A DNA stretch of 64,000 bases from Nocardioides conyzicola (GTDB taxonomy: Bacteria > Actinomycetota > Actinomycetes > Propionibacteriales > Nocardioidaceae): assembly GCF_039543825.1 (NCBI RefSeq), contig NZ_BAABKM010000002.1:2636133-2700132 (forward strand). The letters run 5' to 3'. The position numbers and the translations under genes are program-made. Each line of letters starts with the position of its first letter. Position 1 is the stretch's first letter. Of the stretch, positions 34,681-43,895 are shown piece after piece. The notes under the pieces are model-generated. The model had not been told where the DNA came from. It did not search any database and was given only the letters and a program-made list of their open reading frames with translations.

Positions 34681-37600
34681 ATGATGTCCACCCTGGTCTG
34701 CCACCGTCGCCTCGTCGCGATCCTGTCCGTCATCGCCGCCGTGCTCGCCCTCGCGGCCATGCCCGGCCTCGACCTCCCGGCCTACGGCGCCATCGACCCG
34801 TGCGGCGCGCAGGGGAACAAGATCTCCTGCGAGAACAGCAAGCCGGGCACGCCCCAGGAGGACTGGGACATCGACGGTGCGGGCGACGCGTCCATCCAGG
34901 GCTTCGCGACCCAGATGAGCGTCAACGTCGGGCAGAAGGTCGACTTCAAGATCGACACCGACGCGCGCAGCTACACCATCCAGATCTACCGCCTGGGCTA
35001 CTACGGCGGTGACGGCGCCCGGTTCATCCAGAACGTGACGCCCTCGGCCACGCTCCCGCAGAACCAGCCGCAGTGCATCTCGGACGTCAACACCGAGCTG
35101 TACGACTGCGGCAACTGGGCCGTCTCTGCATCCTGGACCGTGCCGAGCACGGCGGTGTCCGGGGTCTACATCGCGCGGCTCTACCGCGCCGACGAGCAGG
35201 CCTCGAGCCACATCACCTTCGTGGTCCGCGACGACAGCAGCACGTCGGCCATCGTCTTCCAGACCTCCGACACCACGTGGCAGGCCTACAACGACTACGG
35301 CGGCTCGGACTTCTACGTCGGAGCGGCCCACGGCCGCGCCTACAAGATCAGCTACAACCGCCCGGTGATGACCCGGAACGGCACCGGCGGTCGCGACTTC
35401 TTCATGTCGAACGAGTACCCGGCGGTTCGCTTCCTCGAGCGCAACGGGTACGACGTGAGCTACCTGTCCGGCGTCGACACCGCACGCAGCGGTGCCCTCC
35501 TGCGCAACCACAAGACCTTCCTGTCCGTCGGGCACGACGAGTACTGGAGCGGCGCCGCGCGCGCCAACGTGGAGGCTGCCCGTGACGCGGGTGTCAACCT
35601 CGCCTTCCTCAGCGGCAACGAGGCGTACTGGCGGACCCGGTGGGAGGCATCCGCCGACAGCAGCCAGACGGCGTACCGGACCCTGGTGTCCTACAAGGAG
35701 ACCTGGGCGAACGCGAAGATCGACCCGTCGGCCGAGTGGACGGGCACCTGGCGAGATCCACGCTTCGCCCCCAGAAGCCAGGGCGGGGGCGTGCCGGAGA
35801 ACGCCCTGAGCGGCACCATGTACCAGGTCAACGACGACGACCTCGCCCTGACGGTGTCGGCCGCCGAGGGGAAGTACCGGCTCTGGCGCAACACCAGCCT
35901 CGCCAGCATGAGCAGCGGTACGGCGACACTCGCGCCGCACACCGTCGGCTACGAGTCCAACGAGGACGTCGACAACGGCTTCCGGCCCGCGGGGCTGGTC
36001 CGGCTGTCGACCACGGTCGGCCCGACACCACAGCTGTTGCAGGACTTCGGCAACTACCTGGTCGCCGGCACGACGACCCACCACCTGACGATGTACCGCG
36101 CCAGCAGCGGAGCCCTCGTCTTCAGCGCCGGGTCGATCCAGTGGACGTGGGGCCTCGACGAGGTCCATGACAGCCCGTACGACCCCGAGCCTGCAGACCT
36201 CCGCATGCAGCAGTCGATGGTCAACCTGATGGCGGACATGTCCGCGCAGCCGACCACCCTGATGTCGGGGCTGTTCGCGGCGACCAAGTCCACGGACACG
36301 GTCAGCCCGACCGTGACGATCTCGGCGCCCGCCGCGAACGCGGCCGTGGCCAACGGCGCGACCGTGACCGCGACCGGCACCGCCACCGACACCGGGGGCG
36401 GCCGCGTCGCCGGGGTCGAGGTCTCGACCGACGACGGCGCCACCTGGCACCCGGCGAACGGCACCACCAGCTGGAGCTACACCTACGTCCAGAACGGCAT
36501 CGGCAGCACGCCGCTCAAGGTGCGGGCCGCGGACGACAGCGCCAACATCGGTGCCACGGTGACCCGCGCGCTGACGGTCAGCTGCCCGTGCAGCGTCTTC
36601 GGCACGACCACGCCCGGGACGGCGGCCGTCACCGACGCCGGTGCGGTCGAGCTCGGGCTGCGCTTCTCGCCGCAGACCGACGGCTTCGTCACGGGCATCA
36701 GGTTCTACAAGGGCACGGGCAACACCGGCAGCCACGTCGGCTCCCTGTGGAGCGCCGGTGGTCAGAAGCTGGCGACGGTGACGTTCGCCAACGAGACCGC
36801 CACCGGATGGCAGACCGCCACGTTCTCGAACCCGGTCGCGGTCGCGGCCGGCCAGACGTACGTCGCGTCCTACACCGCACCTGCGGGTCACTACGCGATG
36901 GACCAGTGGGAGTTCTCGAGCCAGGGCATCAACGCGCCGCCGCTCTCCGCGGCCGGCGGCTTCGGCAGCCAGCCCGGGGGCGTCTACGGCAACAGCGGGA
37001 CGTTCCCGAACCTCAGCTACCAGGGCTCGAACTACTACGTCGACGTCGCCTTCACGACGACCGACACCTCGCCGTTGACGTTGACCAACCGGTGGCCGCT
37101 GCCGGGATCGTCGAGCGTCCCGTCGACCACGACCGTCTCGGCGACCTTCTCCAAGCCGGTCGCGGCCGGGACCCAGGGCCTGGTCCTGAAGGACCAGGCC
37201 GGGGCGACGGTGCCCGGGACCACGTCGTACAACACGACGACCCGCACCATCACCTTCACCCCGACCTCCGCGCTGAGCGGCTTCGTCACCTACACGGCGA
37301 CCGTGTCCGGCTCCGACAGCCTCGGCAACGGCGTCAACAGCGCCAAGACCTGGTCGTTCACGACGGCCAAGCCTCCGGCGGCACCGGGGGTCTGCCCGTG
37401 CACGCTCTTCGACGACACGACCGTCCCGACGATGCTCGAGGCGGCCGAGGACGACCCGGTCTCGCTCGGCGTGCGCTTCACCTCCGACCAGGACGGCAGC
37501 ATCACCGGGATCCGGTTCTACAAGGGCACCAACAACATCGGGACCCACACGGGCACGCTGTGGCGTGGTGACGGGACCCAGCTCGCGACCGGCACGTTCA

Positions 37601-39441
37601 CCAACGAGTCGACCAGCGGATGGCAGGACCTGACCTTCGCGACGCCCGTGGCGATCACGAAGAACGTCGAGTACATCGCGTCCTACCGCGCCCCGCTCGG
37701 CCGCTGGTCCGCGACGCCGAACGCGTTCGCCCAGAGCAACCTGTCGAGGGCGCCCCTGCGGGTGGCGGCCGATGCCGGGATGTACACCTACGGGAGCGGC
37801 GCTCCGTCGACCCGGGCCGCGACCAACTACCTGGTCGACCCGGTCTTCCAGCCCCCGGCCCCGGCGATCGCGATCGCCTCGCAGGACCCCGCGCCCGGCG
37901 CCGTCGACGTGCCGAGGGGCTCGGCGATCAGGGCGTGGTTCACCAGCCCGCTGCAGTCCGGCTACACGATGACCGCCACCGTGGGCGGGTCACCCGTCGG
38001 CGGCTCGGTCGCGCTCAGCGCGGACGGCAAGCGGCTGACCTTCACACCCAGCGCGGCGCTGGGCCGCAACGTCGACGTGACGATGACCCTGACCGGGGTC
38101 AGGTCGACCGCGGGTGCGGTCCTCCCGACGACGTCGTGGACCTTCCGCACCGCGGACGCCGACACCGTCGACGCGCCGCAGACGATGTTCGGCTCGGAGC
38201 TGCCGCAGAACCTGGAGGCGGTCGACGACGGGTCACCCGTCGAGCTCGGCGCGGCGTTCACGCCGGCGAAGGACGGCACGGTCACGGCGATCAGGTTCTT
38301 CAAGTGGGGCGGCAACACCGGCACCCACACGGGATCCGTGTGGTCGGCATCCGGCCAGCGGTTGGCCACGGTGACCTTCACCGGGGAGACCGCGACGGGG
38401 TGGCAGACCGCCAGGCTCGCGACGCCGCTGGCGGTGACCGCCGGGACGTCGTACGTCGTGTCCTACCTGGCGCCCAACGGGCACTACGCCTACACGCAGA
38501 GCTTCTTCAGCAGCCCGTGGGTCTCCGGCGACCTGACCTCGCCCGCGACCAACAACGGTCGCTACCTCTACGGAGCCGGCGGCGGGTTCCCGACGTACTC
38601 GCACGCAGCGTCGAACTACTTCGTCGACGTGCGCTTCGTGGCCGACGCACCGGTGATCGCGGTCAGCTCCCGCACCCCGCTCGCCGGGGCCACCGACGTG
38701 CCGCGCACGACGAAGCCGTCGATGACCTTCACCGGCCCGCTGCAGAGCGGGTGGACGATGACGGCCACCAGCGGCGGGTCCCCGGTGCCCGGCAGCGCGG
38801 CGCTCTCGGCCGACCAGAAGAAGCTGACGTTCACCCCGACCGGCAGCCTGCCGGCCGACGCGGACGTCCAGGTCGCGATCTCGGGCATCACGGGCACCAA
38901 CGGTGCGACCCTCGCCAACCAGAGCTGGACCTTCCACACCGAGGAGCCGCAGTCCAGCACGGCGGACGCCTCGCTGTTCGAGGGCGTCACGCCCGCGACG
39001 GTCGCGGCCGACGACGGCTCGGCGCTCACGCTCGGGACCAGGTTCACCCCGTCCGTGGACGGCACGGTCACGGCGATCCGGTTCTACAAGGGGCCGGGCA
39101 ACACCGGGACCCACGTCGGTGCGCTCTGGACCGCTGGCGGGGACCAGCTCCGCGAGGTCACCTTCACCAACGAGACGGCCAGCGGCTGGCAGACCGCGCA
39201 GCTCGCGACACCGCTCGCGGTCACGGCCGGCCAGACCTACGTCGTGTCGTACCTCGCGCCGAACGGCCACTACTCGGTGACCGGCGCGTTCTTCAACCAG
39301 GCCTACACCGCTGGTCCGCTGACCGCGCCCGCCGGGGACAACGGGCGGTACCGCTACGGGTCCGACGTGGGCTTCCCGACGGGCTCCTGGAACAGCACGA
39401 ACTACTTCGTCGACGTGGTCCTCCGCTACGCGACGCCATGA
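34681..39441 (+). CDS. Large secreted protein: N,N-dimethylformamidase-like domain, Ig-like and four DUF4082 repeats
   Basis: A 1586-residue exported protein. The signal peptide is about residues 1-37 (LVAILSVIAAVLALAA). Residues about 55-540 resemble the C-terminal domain of the N,N-dimethylformamidase large subunit (RLGYYGGDGAR, NRPVMTRNGTGG, SVGHDEYWS). An Ig-like segment (about 545-630) follows. Then come four DUF4082 units (about 635-790, 905-1058, 1165-1320, 1430-1586), each with RFYKG/RFFKW, TATGWQTA and NYYVDV-type motifs, separated by Big_5 Ig-like domains (about 797-897, 1060-1155, 1321-1420). It probably binds or modifies extracellular glycan. ATG 34681 or 34684. Confidence 0.85.
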   Translation: MMSTLVCHRRLVAILSVIAAVLALAAMPGLDLPAYGAIDPCGAQGNKISCENSKPGTPQEDWDIDGAGDASIQGFATQMSVNVGQKVDFKIDTDARSYTIQIYRLGYYGGDGARFIQNVTPSATLPQNQPQCISDVNTELYDCGNWAVSASWTVPSTAVSGVYIARLYRADEQASSHITFVVRDDSSTSAIVFQTSDTTWQAYNDYGGSDFYVGAAHGRAYKISYNRPVMTRNGTGGRDFFMSNEYPAVRFLERNGYDVSYLSGVDTARSGALLRNHKTFLSVGHDEYWSGAARANVEAARDAGVNLAFLSGNEAYWRTRWEASADSSQTAYRTLVSYKETWANAKIDPSAEWTGTWRDPRFAPRSQGGGVPENALSGTMYQVNDDDLALTVSAAEGKYRLWRNTSLASMSSGTATLAPHTVGYESNEDVDNGFRPAGLVRLSTTVGPTPQLLQDFGNYLVAGTTTHHLTMYRASSGALVFSAGSIQWTWGLDEVHDSPYDPEPADLRMQQSMVNLMADMSAQPTTLMSGLFAATKSTDTVSPTVTISAPAANAAVANGATVTATGTATDTGGGRVAGVEVSTDDGATWHPANGTTSWSYTYVQNGIGSTPLKVRAADDSANIGATVTRALTVSCPCSVFGTTTPGTAAVTDAGAVELGLRFSPQTDGFVTGIRFYKGTGNTGSHVGSLWSAGGQKLATVTFANETATGWQTATFSNPVAVAAGQTYVASYTAPAGHYAMDQWEFSSQGINAPPLSAAGGFGSQPGGVYGNSGTFPNLSYQGSNYYVDVAFTTTDTSPLTLTNRWPLPGSSSVPSTTTVSATFSKPVAAGTQGLVLKDQAGATVPGTTSYNTTTRTITFTPTSALSGFVTYTATVSGSDSLGNGVNSAKTWSFTTAKPPAAPGVCPCTLFDDTTVPTMLEAAEDDPVSLGVRFTSDQDGSITGIRFYKGTNNIGTHTGTLWRGDGTQLATGTFTNESTSGWQDLTFATPVAITKNVEYIASYRAPLGRWSATPNAFAQSNLSRAPLRVAADAGMYTYGSGAPSTRAATNYLVDPVFQPPAPAIAIASQDPAPGAVDVPRGSAIRAWFTSPLQSGYTMTATVGGSPVGGSVALSADGKRLTFTPSAALGRNVDVTMTLTGVRSTAGAVLPTTSWTFRTADADTVDAPQTMFGSELPQNLEAVDDGSPVELGAAFTPAKDGTVTAIRFFKWGGNTGTHTGSVWSASGQRLATVTFTGETATGWQTARLATPLAVTAGTSYVVSYLAPNGHYAYTQSFFSSPWVSGDLTSPATNNGRYLYGAGGGFPTYSHAASNYFVDVRFVADAPVIAVSSRTPLAGATDVPRTTKPSMTFTGPLQSGWTMTATSGGSPVPGSAALSADQKKLTFTPTGSLPADADVQVAISGITGTNGATLANQSWTFHTEEPQSSTADASLFEGVTPATVAADDGSALTLGTRFTPSVDGTVTAIRFYKGPGNTGTHVGALWTAGGDQLREVTFTNETASGWQTAQLATPLAVTAGQTYVVSYLAPNGHYSVTGAFFNQAYTAGPLTAPAGDNGRYRYGSDVGFPTGSWNSTNYFVDVVLRYATP

Positions 39442-39515
39442 CGGACACGGGCCGGTGCCGCTCGCCGAGTGCGGCACCGGCTCACGCAGACAGGTCGACG
39501 TTGGGGGAGACGGAC

Positions 39516-40184
39516 GTGCCACACATCAGGTGGGCCAGAGGGCTCGTGCTGGTCGCTGCCAGCGGCCTCGCGCGTGAGGTCCTCGCGCTCGAGCGGGTCG
39601 TCGGCCGGTACGACGACCTCCGCGTGCTCGACGACGACCCGGCTCGACGGGGCACCGCTCTCGACGGCGCGGAGGTGGTCGGCGGTCTCGCGGAGATCGC
39701 GCGCTACCCGGAGCACGACGTCGTGGTGTGCGCGGGCCGTGGAGCGACGCGCCGCTCGCTCGTCGAGCGCCTCGTCGAGCTCGGGGTGGGAGACGAGCGC
39801 TACGCCCGGGTGATCCATCCCGCAGCGACCGTCAGCGGCACCGCGATCGGCCGCGGCAGCATCGTGCTGGCCGGGGCGGTCGGCACGGCGAACGTGACGG
39901 TCGGGCGTCACGTCGTGGTGATGCCGCAGGTCACCCTGACCCACGACGACGTCGTGGCCGACTACGTGACCCTCTGCGCCGGGGTCAGCCTCGGCGGCGG
40001 CGTCCGCGTCGACGAGGGCGCCTACCTCGGCATGAACGCGTGCGTGCGAGAAGGGGGTGAGGTCGGCGCCGGGTCGACCCTCGGCATGGGCGCCGCCCTC
40101 CTGACGCCGCTGCCCGCCGGAGCCACGTGGGTCGGGGTCCCTGCTCGACCGATCGCGGCGACGTACCGGATGGAAGGGGCCTGA
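39516..40184 (+). CDS. PglD-like sugar N-acetyltransferase
   Basis: A 222-residue hexapeptide-repeat acetyltransferase. The N-terminal Rossmann-like domain (GLVLVAASGLAREVLAL, DDDPARRG) binds the nucleotide sugar. The left-handed helix (about 95-205) has VIHPAATVSGTAIGRG, TLTHDDVVADYVTLCAG and GVPARPIA, as in PglD/NeuD. It would acetylate a UDP-4-amino sugar made by an aminotransferase such as the one at 41221. GTG 39516 has GGGGGAG 7 nt upstream. It starts the long overlapping run that ends at 49290. Confidence 0.88.
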   Translation: MPHIRWARGLVLVAASGLAREVLALERVVGRYDDLRVLDDDPARRGTALDGAEVVGGLAEIARYPEHDVVVCAGRGATRRSLVERLVELGVGDERYARVIHPAATVSGTAIGRGSIVLAGAVGTANVTVGRHVVVMPQVTLTHDDVVADYVTLCAGVSLGGGVRVDEGAYLGMNACVREGGEVGAGSTLGMGAALLTPLPAGATWVGVPARPIAATYRMEGA

Positions 40185-40186
40185 CC

Positions 40187-41221
40187 GTGCGGCTCACCCG
40201 AGCGGTGCCCCTGCGCACCACCCCGACCGTCTCGGTGGTCGTGCCGTGCCACAACTACGGCCACTTCCTCCCGGACGCGGTGTCGTCCGCGCTCGACCAG
40301 CCCGGGCTCGACCTGGAGGTCGTCGTCGTCGACGACGCGTCGACGGACGACAGCGCTGACGTCGCCCGGCGGCTCGCCGCCCGCGACGACCGGGTCCGCG
40401 TGCTGGTGCACCGGGCGAACCGGGGCCACATCGCGACGTACAACGACGGACTCGCCGAGGCCCGGGGCGACTACGTCGTCCTGCTCTCGGCGGACGACCT
40501 GCTGACGCCGGGATCGCTGACCCGCTCGGTCGCGCTCCTCGAGCGGCATCCGGCCGTCACGCTGGCCTACGGCGCGCCGGTGAGCTTCACCGGGACGCCA
40601 CCGGTCCCGACCACCCGGGTGACCGGCTGGTCGCTGTGGCCGGGCAGGACCTGGTTGCGCCGGGTGTGCGCCACCGCCCGCAACCCGATCGTCAACCCGG
40701 AGGCCGTGCTGCGCCGGTCGGTGCTGGACGAGGTCGGGGGCTACGACCCCCGGCACCCGTTCGCGGCCGACCTGCTGCTGTGGATGCAGGCTGCACGACG
40801 CGGCGACGTGGGCCGGGTCAACGGCGCCCACCAGGCGCTCTACCGGGTGCACGGACAGAACATGACGACCACGGACTTCGCCGGGGTGCTGACCAACCAG
40901 CGCACCGTGCACGCCGCCTTCGAGGAGCTCTTCGCCGATGGCGCGGACGACGACCTGCGCCGGACCGCGCGTCGGGCCATCGCCACGGAGGCCGTACGTG
41001 AGGCGCGCATGGCCCAGGCGGCCGGCGACCGGGCCACCCTCGACGGGCTGGCCGACCTGGCCCTCACGGCATACCCGTCGATCACCGGGACGCGCGGCTG
41101 GCGGGCGCTCCACCGGCACCCCTCCGGTCCGGCGTCGGCCCTGGAGCGGCGGGTGCTGACCAGCTCTCACGCCCTGCGGTGGTCGGCCCGGTCGCGTCGC
41201 TGGCGCCTGGTGGGGACCTGA
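40187..41221 (+). CDS. Family 2 glycosyltransferase
   Basis: A 344-residue GT2 enzyme. Motifs are VSVVVPCHNYGHFLPDAV, VVVVDDASTDDS, ATYNDGLAEARGDYVVLLSADD (metal-binding acidic cluster) and FAADLLLWMQAARRGDVG. The C-terminal 80 residues are helical and charged. GTG 40187 follows the PglD-like stop by 2 bp with AAGGGG upstream. Its own stop overlaps the next ATG (TGATGA). Confidence 0.9.
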   Translation: MRLTRAVPLRTTPTVSVVVPCHNYGHFLPDAVSSALDQPGLDLEVVVVDDASTDDSADVARRLAARDDRVRVLVHRANRGHIATYNDGLAEARGDYVVLLSADDLLTPGSLTRSVALLERHPAVTLAYGAPVSFTGTPPVPTTRVTGWSLWPGRTWLRRVCATARNPIVNPEAVLRRSVLDEVGGYDPRHPFAADLLLWMQAARRGDVGRVNGAHQALYRVHGQNMTTTDFAGVLTNQRTVHAAFEELFADGADDDLRRTARRAIATEAVREARMAQAAGDRATLDGLADLALTAYPSITGTRGWRALHRHPSGPASALERRVLTSSHALRWSARSRRWRLVGT

Positions 41222-42420
41222 TGAACGCGCCCAGCACGAGCACCGCCGACCGGACCTTCGACCCGACCCCGAGGAGCACCTCCGTGACCGACATCGCCAC
41301 CGACGTGACCGTCTCCACCGTCCCGTTCGTCGACCTCGCACTGCAGAACGCCCAGGTGGCCGACGCCGTGGCCGCCGGCTTCGAGCGGGTGCTGAGCACG
41401 CAGGGCTTCGTCCTCGGGCCGGAGGTGGCGCGGTTCGAGGAGGCGTTCGCGTCGTACTGCGGCGTCTCGGACGTGGTCGGCGTCGGCAACGGGACCGACG
41501 CCCTGGAGATCGCGCTGGTGAGCGCGGGCATCGGACCCGGCGACGAGGTGATCGTCCCCGCGAACACGTTCGTCGCCACTGCCGAGGCGGTGGTCCGGGT
41601 CGGTGCGGAGCTGGTCCTCGCGGACTGCGACGACGACTTCCTGATCGCCCCGGAGTCGGTGGTGGACCGGGCGACCGGTCGCACCCGGGCGGTCATCGCC
41701 GTCCACCTCTACGGCCAGGTCGCGCGGGTCGAGGTGCTGCGCGACGCGCTGGGCGCCGGGGTGCTCATCGTCGAGGACGCCGCGCAGGCACAGGGCGCCA
41801 CCCGCGGCGGCGTACGCGCGGGTGCGCTCGGCGACGTCGCCGCGACCAGCTTCTACCCCGGCAAGAACCTCGGGGCGTACGGCGACGCCGGGGCGCTGAT
41901 GACCAGCTCGGTCGACGTCGCGGACCAGGCGCGCATGCTGCGCAACCACGGCGGGGTGGCCCGCTACGAGCACCAGGAGATCGGGCGCAACTCCCGTCTC
42001 GACGGGCTGCAGGCAGCGGTGCTCTCGGCCAAGCTCCCGGTGCTCGACCGCTGGAACCAGGAGCGTCGCCGCGCCGCCGCCCGCTACGACGAGCTCCTCG
42101 CCGGGGTCGTCGGCATCCGGACGCCGCGGACGCTGCCCGGCAACGAGCACGTGCACCACCTCTACGTCGTGCGGGTGCGGGACCGCGACCGCGTCCTCGG
42201 CTGCCTGCAGGCGGCGGGCATCGGCACGGGAATCCACTACCCGGCGCCGATCCACCTGATCCCGGCGTTCGCCCACCTGGGCCTGCGGCCCGGCGAGTTC
42301 CCGGCAGCGGAGCGCGCGGCGGGCGAGATCCTCTCGCTGCCGATGTTCCCGGGCATCACCGCCGCGCAGCAGGAGCGGGTCGCGGACGTCCTCGTGGAGG
42401 CGGTCCGGTGGCCGAGCTGA
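41221..42420 (+). CDS. DegT-family PLP sugar aminotransferase
   Basis: A 399-residue aminotransferase, the second in the locus. After a 35-residue leader come VPFVDLALQN, GVGNGTDALEIAL, IVPANTFVATAEAV, IVEDAAQAQGA and the PLP lysine in SFYPGKNLGAYGDAG. RNSRLDGLQAAVL and HHLYVVR follow. Its closest type is the WecE/FdtB/WbpE group, acting on 3- or 4-keto sugars. It is paired with the PglD-like acetyltransferase two genes upstream, suggesting an acetamido sugar in the repeat unit. It overlaps the flippase by 13 bp. Confidence 0.93.
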   Translation: MNAPSTSTADRTFDPTPRSTSVTDIATDVTVSTVPFVDLALQNAQVADAVAAGFERVLSTQGFVLGPEVARFEEAFASYCGVSDVVGVGNGTDALEIALVSAGIGPGDEVIVPANTFVATAEAVVRVGAELVLADCDDDFLIAPESVVDRATGRTRAVIAVHLYGQVARVEVLRDALGAGVLIVEDAAQAQGATRGGVRAGALGDVAATSFYPGKNLGAYGDAGALMTSSVDVADQARMLRNHGGVARYEHQEIGRNSRLDGLQAAVLSAKLPVLDRWNQERRRAAARYDELLAGVVGIRTPRTLPGNEHVHHLYVVRVRDRDRVLGCLQAAGIGTGIHYPAPIHLIPAFAHLGLRPGEFPAAERAAGEILSLPMFPGITAAQQERVADVLVEAVRWPS

Positions 42421-43895
42421 GCGTCGACTCCGTCTCCCTCGCGAGACGGGCCGGGACCGGGGCCGTGTGGGCCGCGGCCGGCAACATCGGCGTGCGCGTC
42501 GCCGGGATCGCGGTCACCGCCGCGATCGCCCGGATCCTCTCGCCCGCCGACTTCGGCATCTTCGCGATCGCGCTGGCCGTGCACGTCGTCGTGGGCAGCC
42601 TGGCCGAGCTCGGCATGGGGTCCGCGGTCGCTCGCTCCGCCCACGAACCCGAGGACATCGCACCGACGGTGACGACACTGTCGGTCGGGGTCAGCCTGCT
42701 GCTCGGTGCGGCCATGGCGGCGTTCGCCGGGCCGGCGGCGGCCCTGCTCGGGGTGCCGGCCGCGGCCGAGCCGATCCGGGTCCTGTCGATCTGCCTGGTG
42801 CTGACCGGCATCTTCGCGGTCCCGGGGGCGCAGCTCACCCGCGAGTTCCGGCAGGACCGGATCTTCCTGGCGACGGCGGCCGGGTTCCTGCCGGCCAACG
42901 CGCTGCTCGTCGGTCTCGCGCTGGGCGGGGGCGGCGCCACGTCGTTCGCGTGGTCGCGGGTCGTCGGGCAGGTCGTCACCGGGCTCGTGATGGTCGCGTG
43001 CCTGCACCGGCGCTACCGTCCCGGCTGGCGACCGGCGGCCGTCCTGCCCCTGCTGGCCTTCGGGCTCCCGCTGTCCCTCGCGAACCTCGTCAACTGGTCG
43101 CTGCTCAACGCCGACTACGTGATCATCGGCCGGCTGCTCACCGAGACCCAGGTCGGCGTCTACATGATCGCCTTCAGCGTCGCGGGCTGGTCGACGACGG
43201 TCCTCAGCTCGGTCCTGAACGGGGTCGTCGTCCCGTCGTTCGGGCGGGTCCTCGGGGACGCCGAGCTCTTCGGCTCGGCCCTGGCCTCGGCGGTCCGGTT
43301 GGTCGCCCTCGTCGCCGCGCCGGTGTGCGTCGTCACGGTCGTCCTGTCCCGCCCGCTCGTGGAGACCGTCTTCGGCGCCACCTGGCTGGATGCGGCCCCG
43401 GTCCTCTCCGTGCTCGCGGCGTACGGCGCGCTCTTCTCCGTCTCGCTGCTGTTCGCCAACGTGCTCGTCGCGGTCGGCGCCACGGGCAGGCTCCTCGGCA
43501 TCCAGGCGGTCTGGGTCGCCGTGCTGGTCCCGGCGATGGTGGTCGGCATCCGGGTCGACGGCCTGGTCGGCGCGGCCTGGGCGCACGTCGTCACCGTCAG
43601 CGTCGTCACCCTGCCTCTCTACGTGCTGGCCGTGCGTCGTTCGACCGGTCTGGGCCTCGGTGCCGTGCCACGTGCAGCCTCCGGCCCGGTCGGCGCCGCG
43701 CTCGTCGCCGGCACGTCCGCGTTCGCGACGTCGCTGCTGCTCGACGACCCGGCGGCGGTCGTGGTCGTCGGCGGCGCGCTCGCCGTGGCGTCGTACGCCG
43801 TGGTCGCGAGGCCGATGGTCCGCCCCTACCGGGCCGCGTTCCGCCGGGCGCCGGCATCGGCCGGCGACGGCCTCCTGGCGGGAGCGGGCCGATGA
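42408..43895 (+). CDS. Polysaccharide flippase, Wzx-like (MOP superfamily)
   Basis: A 495-residue integral membrane protein with about 12-14 hydrophobic helices and the N-terminal signature ARRAGTGAVWAAAGNIGVRVAG, as in lipid-linked oligosaccharide flippases (PF01943/PF13440-type). It has ILSPADFGIFAIAL and SLLNADYVIIGRLL in the usual places. It would move undecaprenyl-linked repeat units to the outer leaflet. GTG start overlapping the aminotransferase by 13 bp; its stop overlaps the next ATG. Confidence 0.92.
   Translation: MAELSVDSVSLARRAGTGAVWAAAGNIGVRVAGIAVTAAIARILSPADFGIFAIALAVHVVVGSLAELGMGSAVARSAHEPEDIAPTVTTLSVGVSLLLGAAMAAFAGPAAALLGVPAAAEPIRVLSICLVLTGIFAVPGAQLTREFRQDRIFLATAAGFLPANALLVGLALGGGGATSFAWSRVVGQVVTGLVMVACLHRRYRPGWRPAAVLPLLAFGLPLSLANLVNWSLLNADYVIIGRLLTETQVGVYMIAFSVAGWSTTVLSSVLNGVVVPSFGRVLGDAELFGSALASAVRLVALVAAPVCVVTVVLSRPLVETVFGATWLDAAPVLSVLAAYGALFSVSLLFANVLVAVGATGRLLGIQAVWVAVLVPAMVVGIRVDGLVGAAWAHVVTVSVVTLPLYVLAVRRSTGLGLGAVPRAASGPVGAALVAGTSAFATSLLLDDPAAVVVVGGALAVASYAVVARPMVRPYRAAFRRAPASAGDGLLAGAGR

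Noticed and set aside
33271..37548. A 1425-codon minus-strand open frame
   Set aside because: It lies antisense to the glycosyltransferase at 33736 and the secreted protein at 34681, both with clear domains. Its composition is Arg/Val/Gly-rich with no motif.
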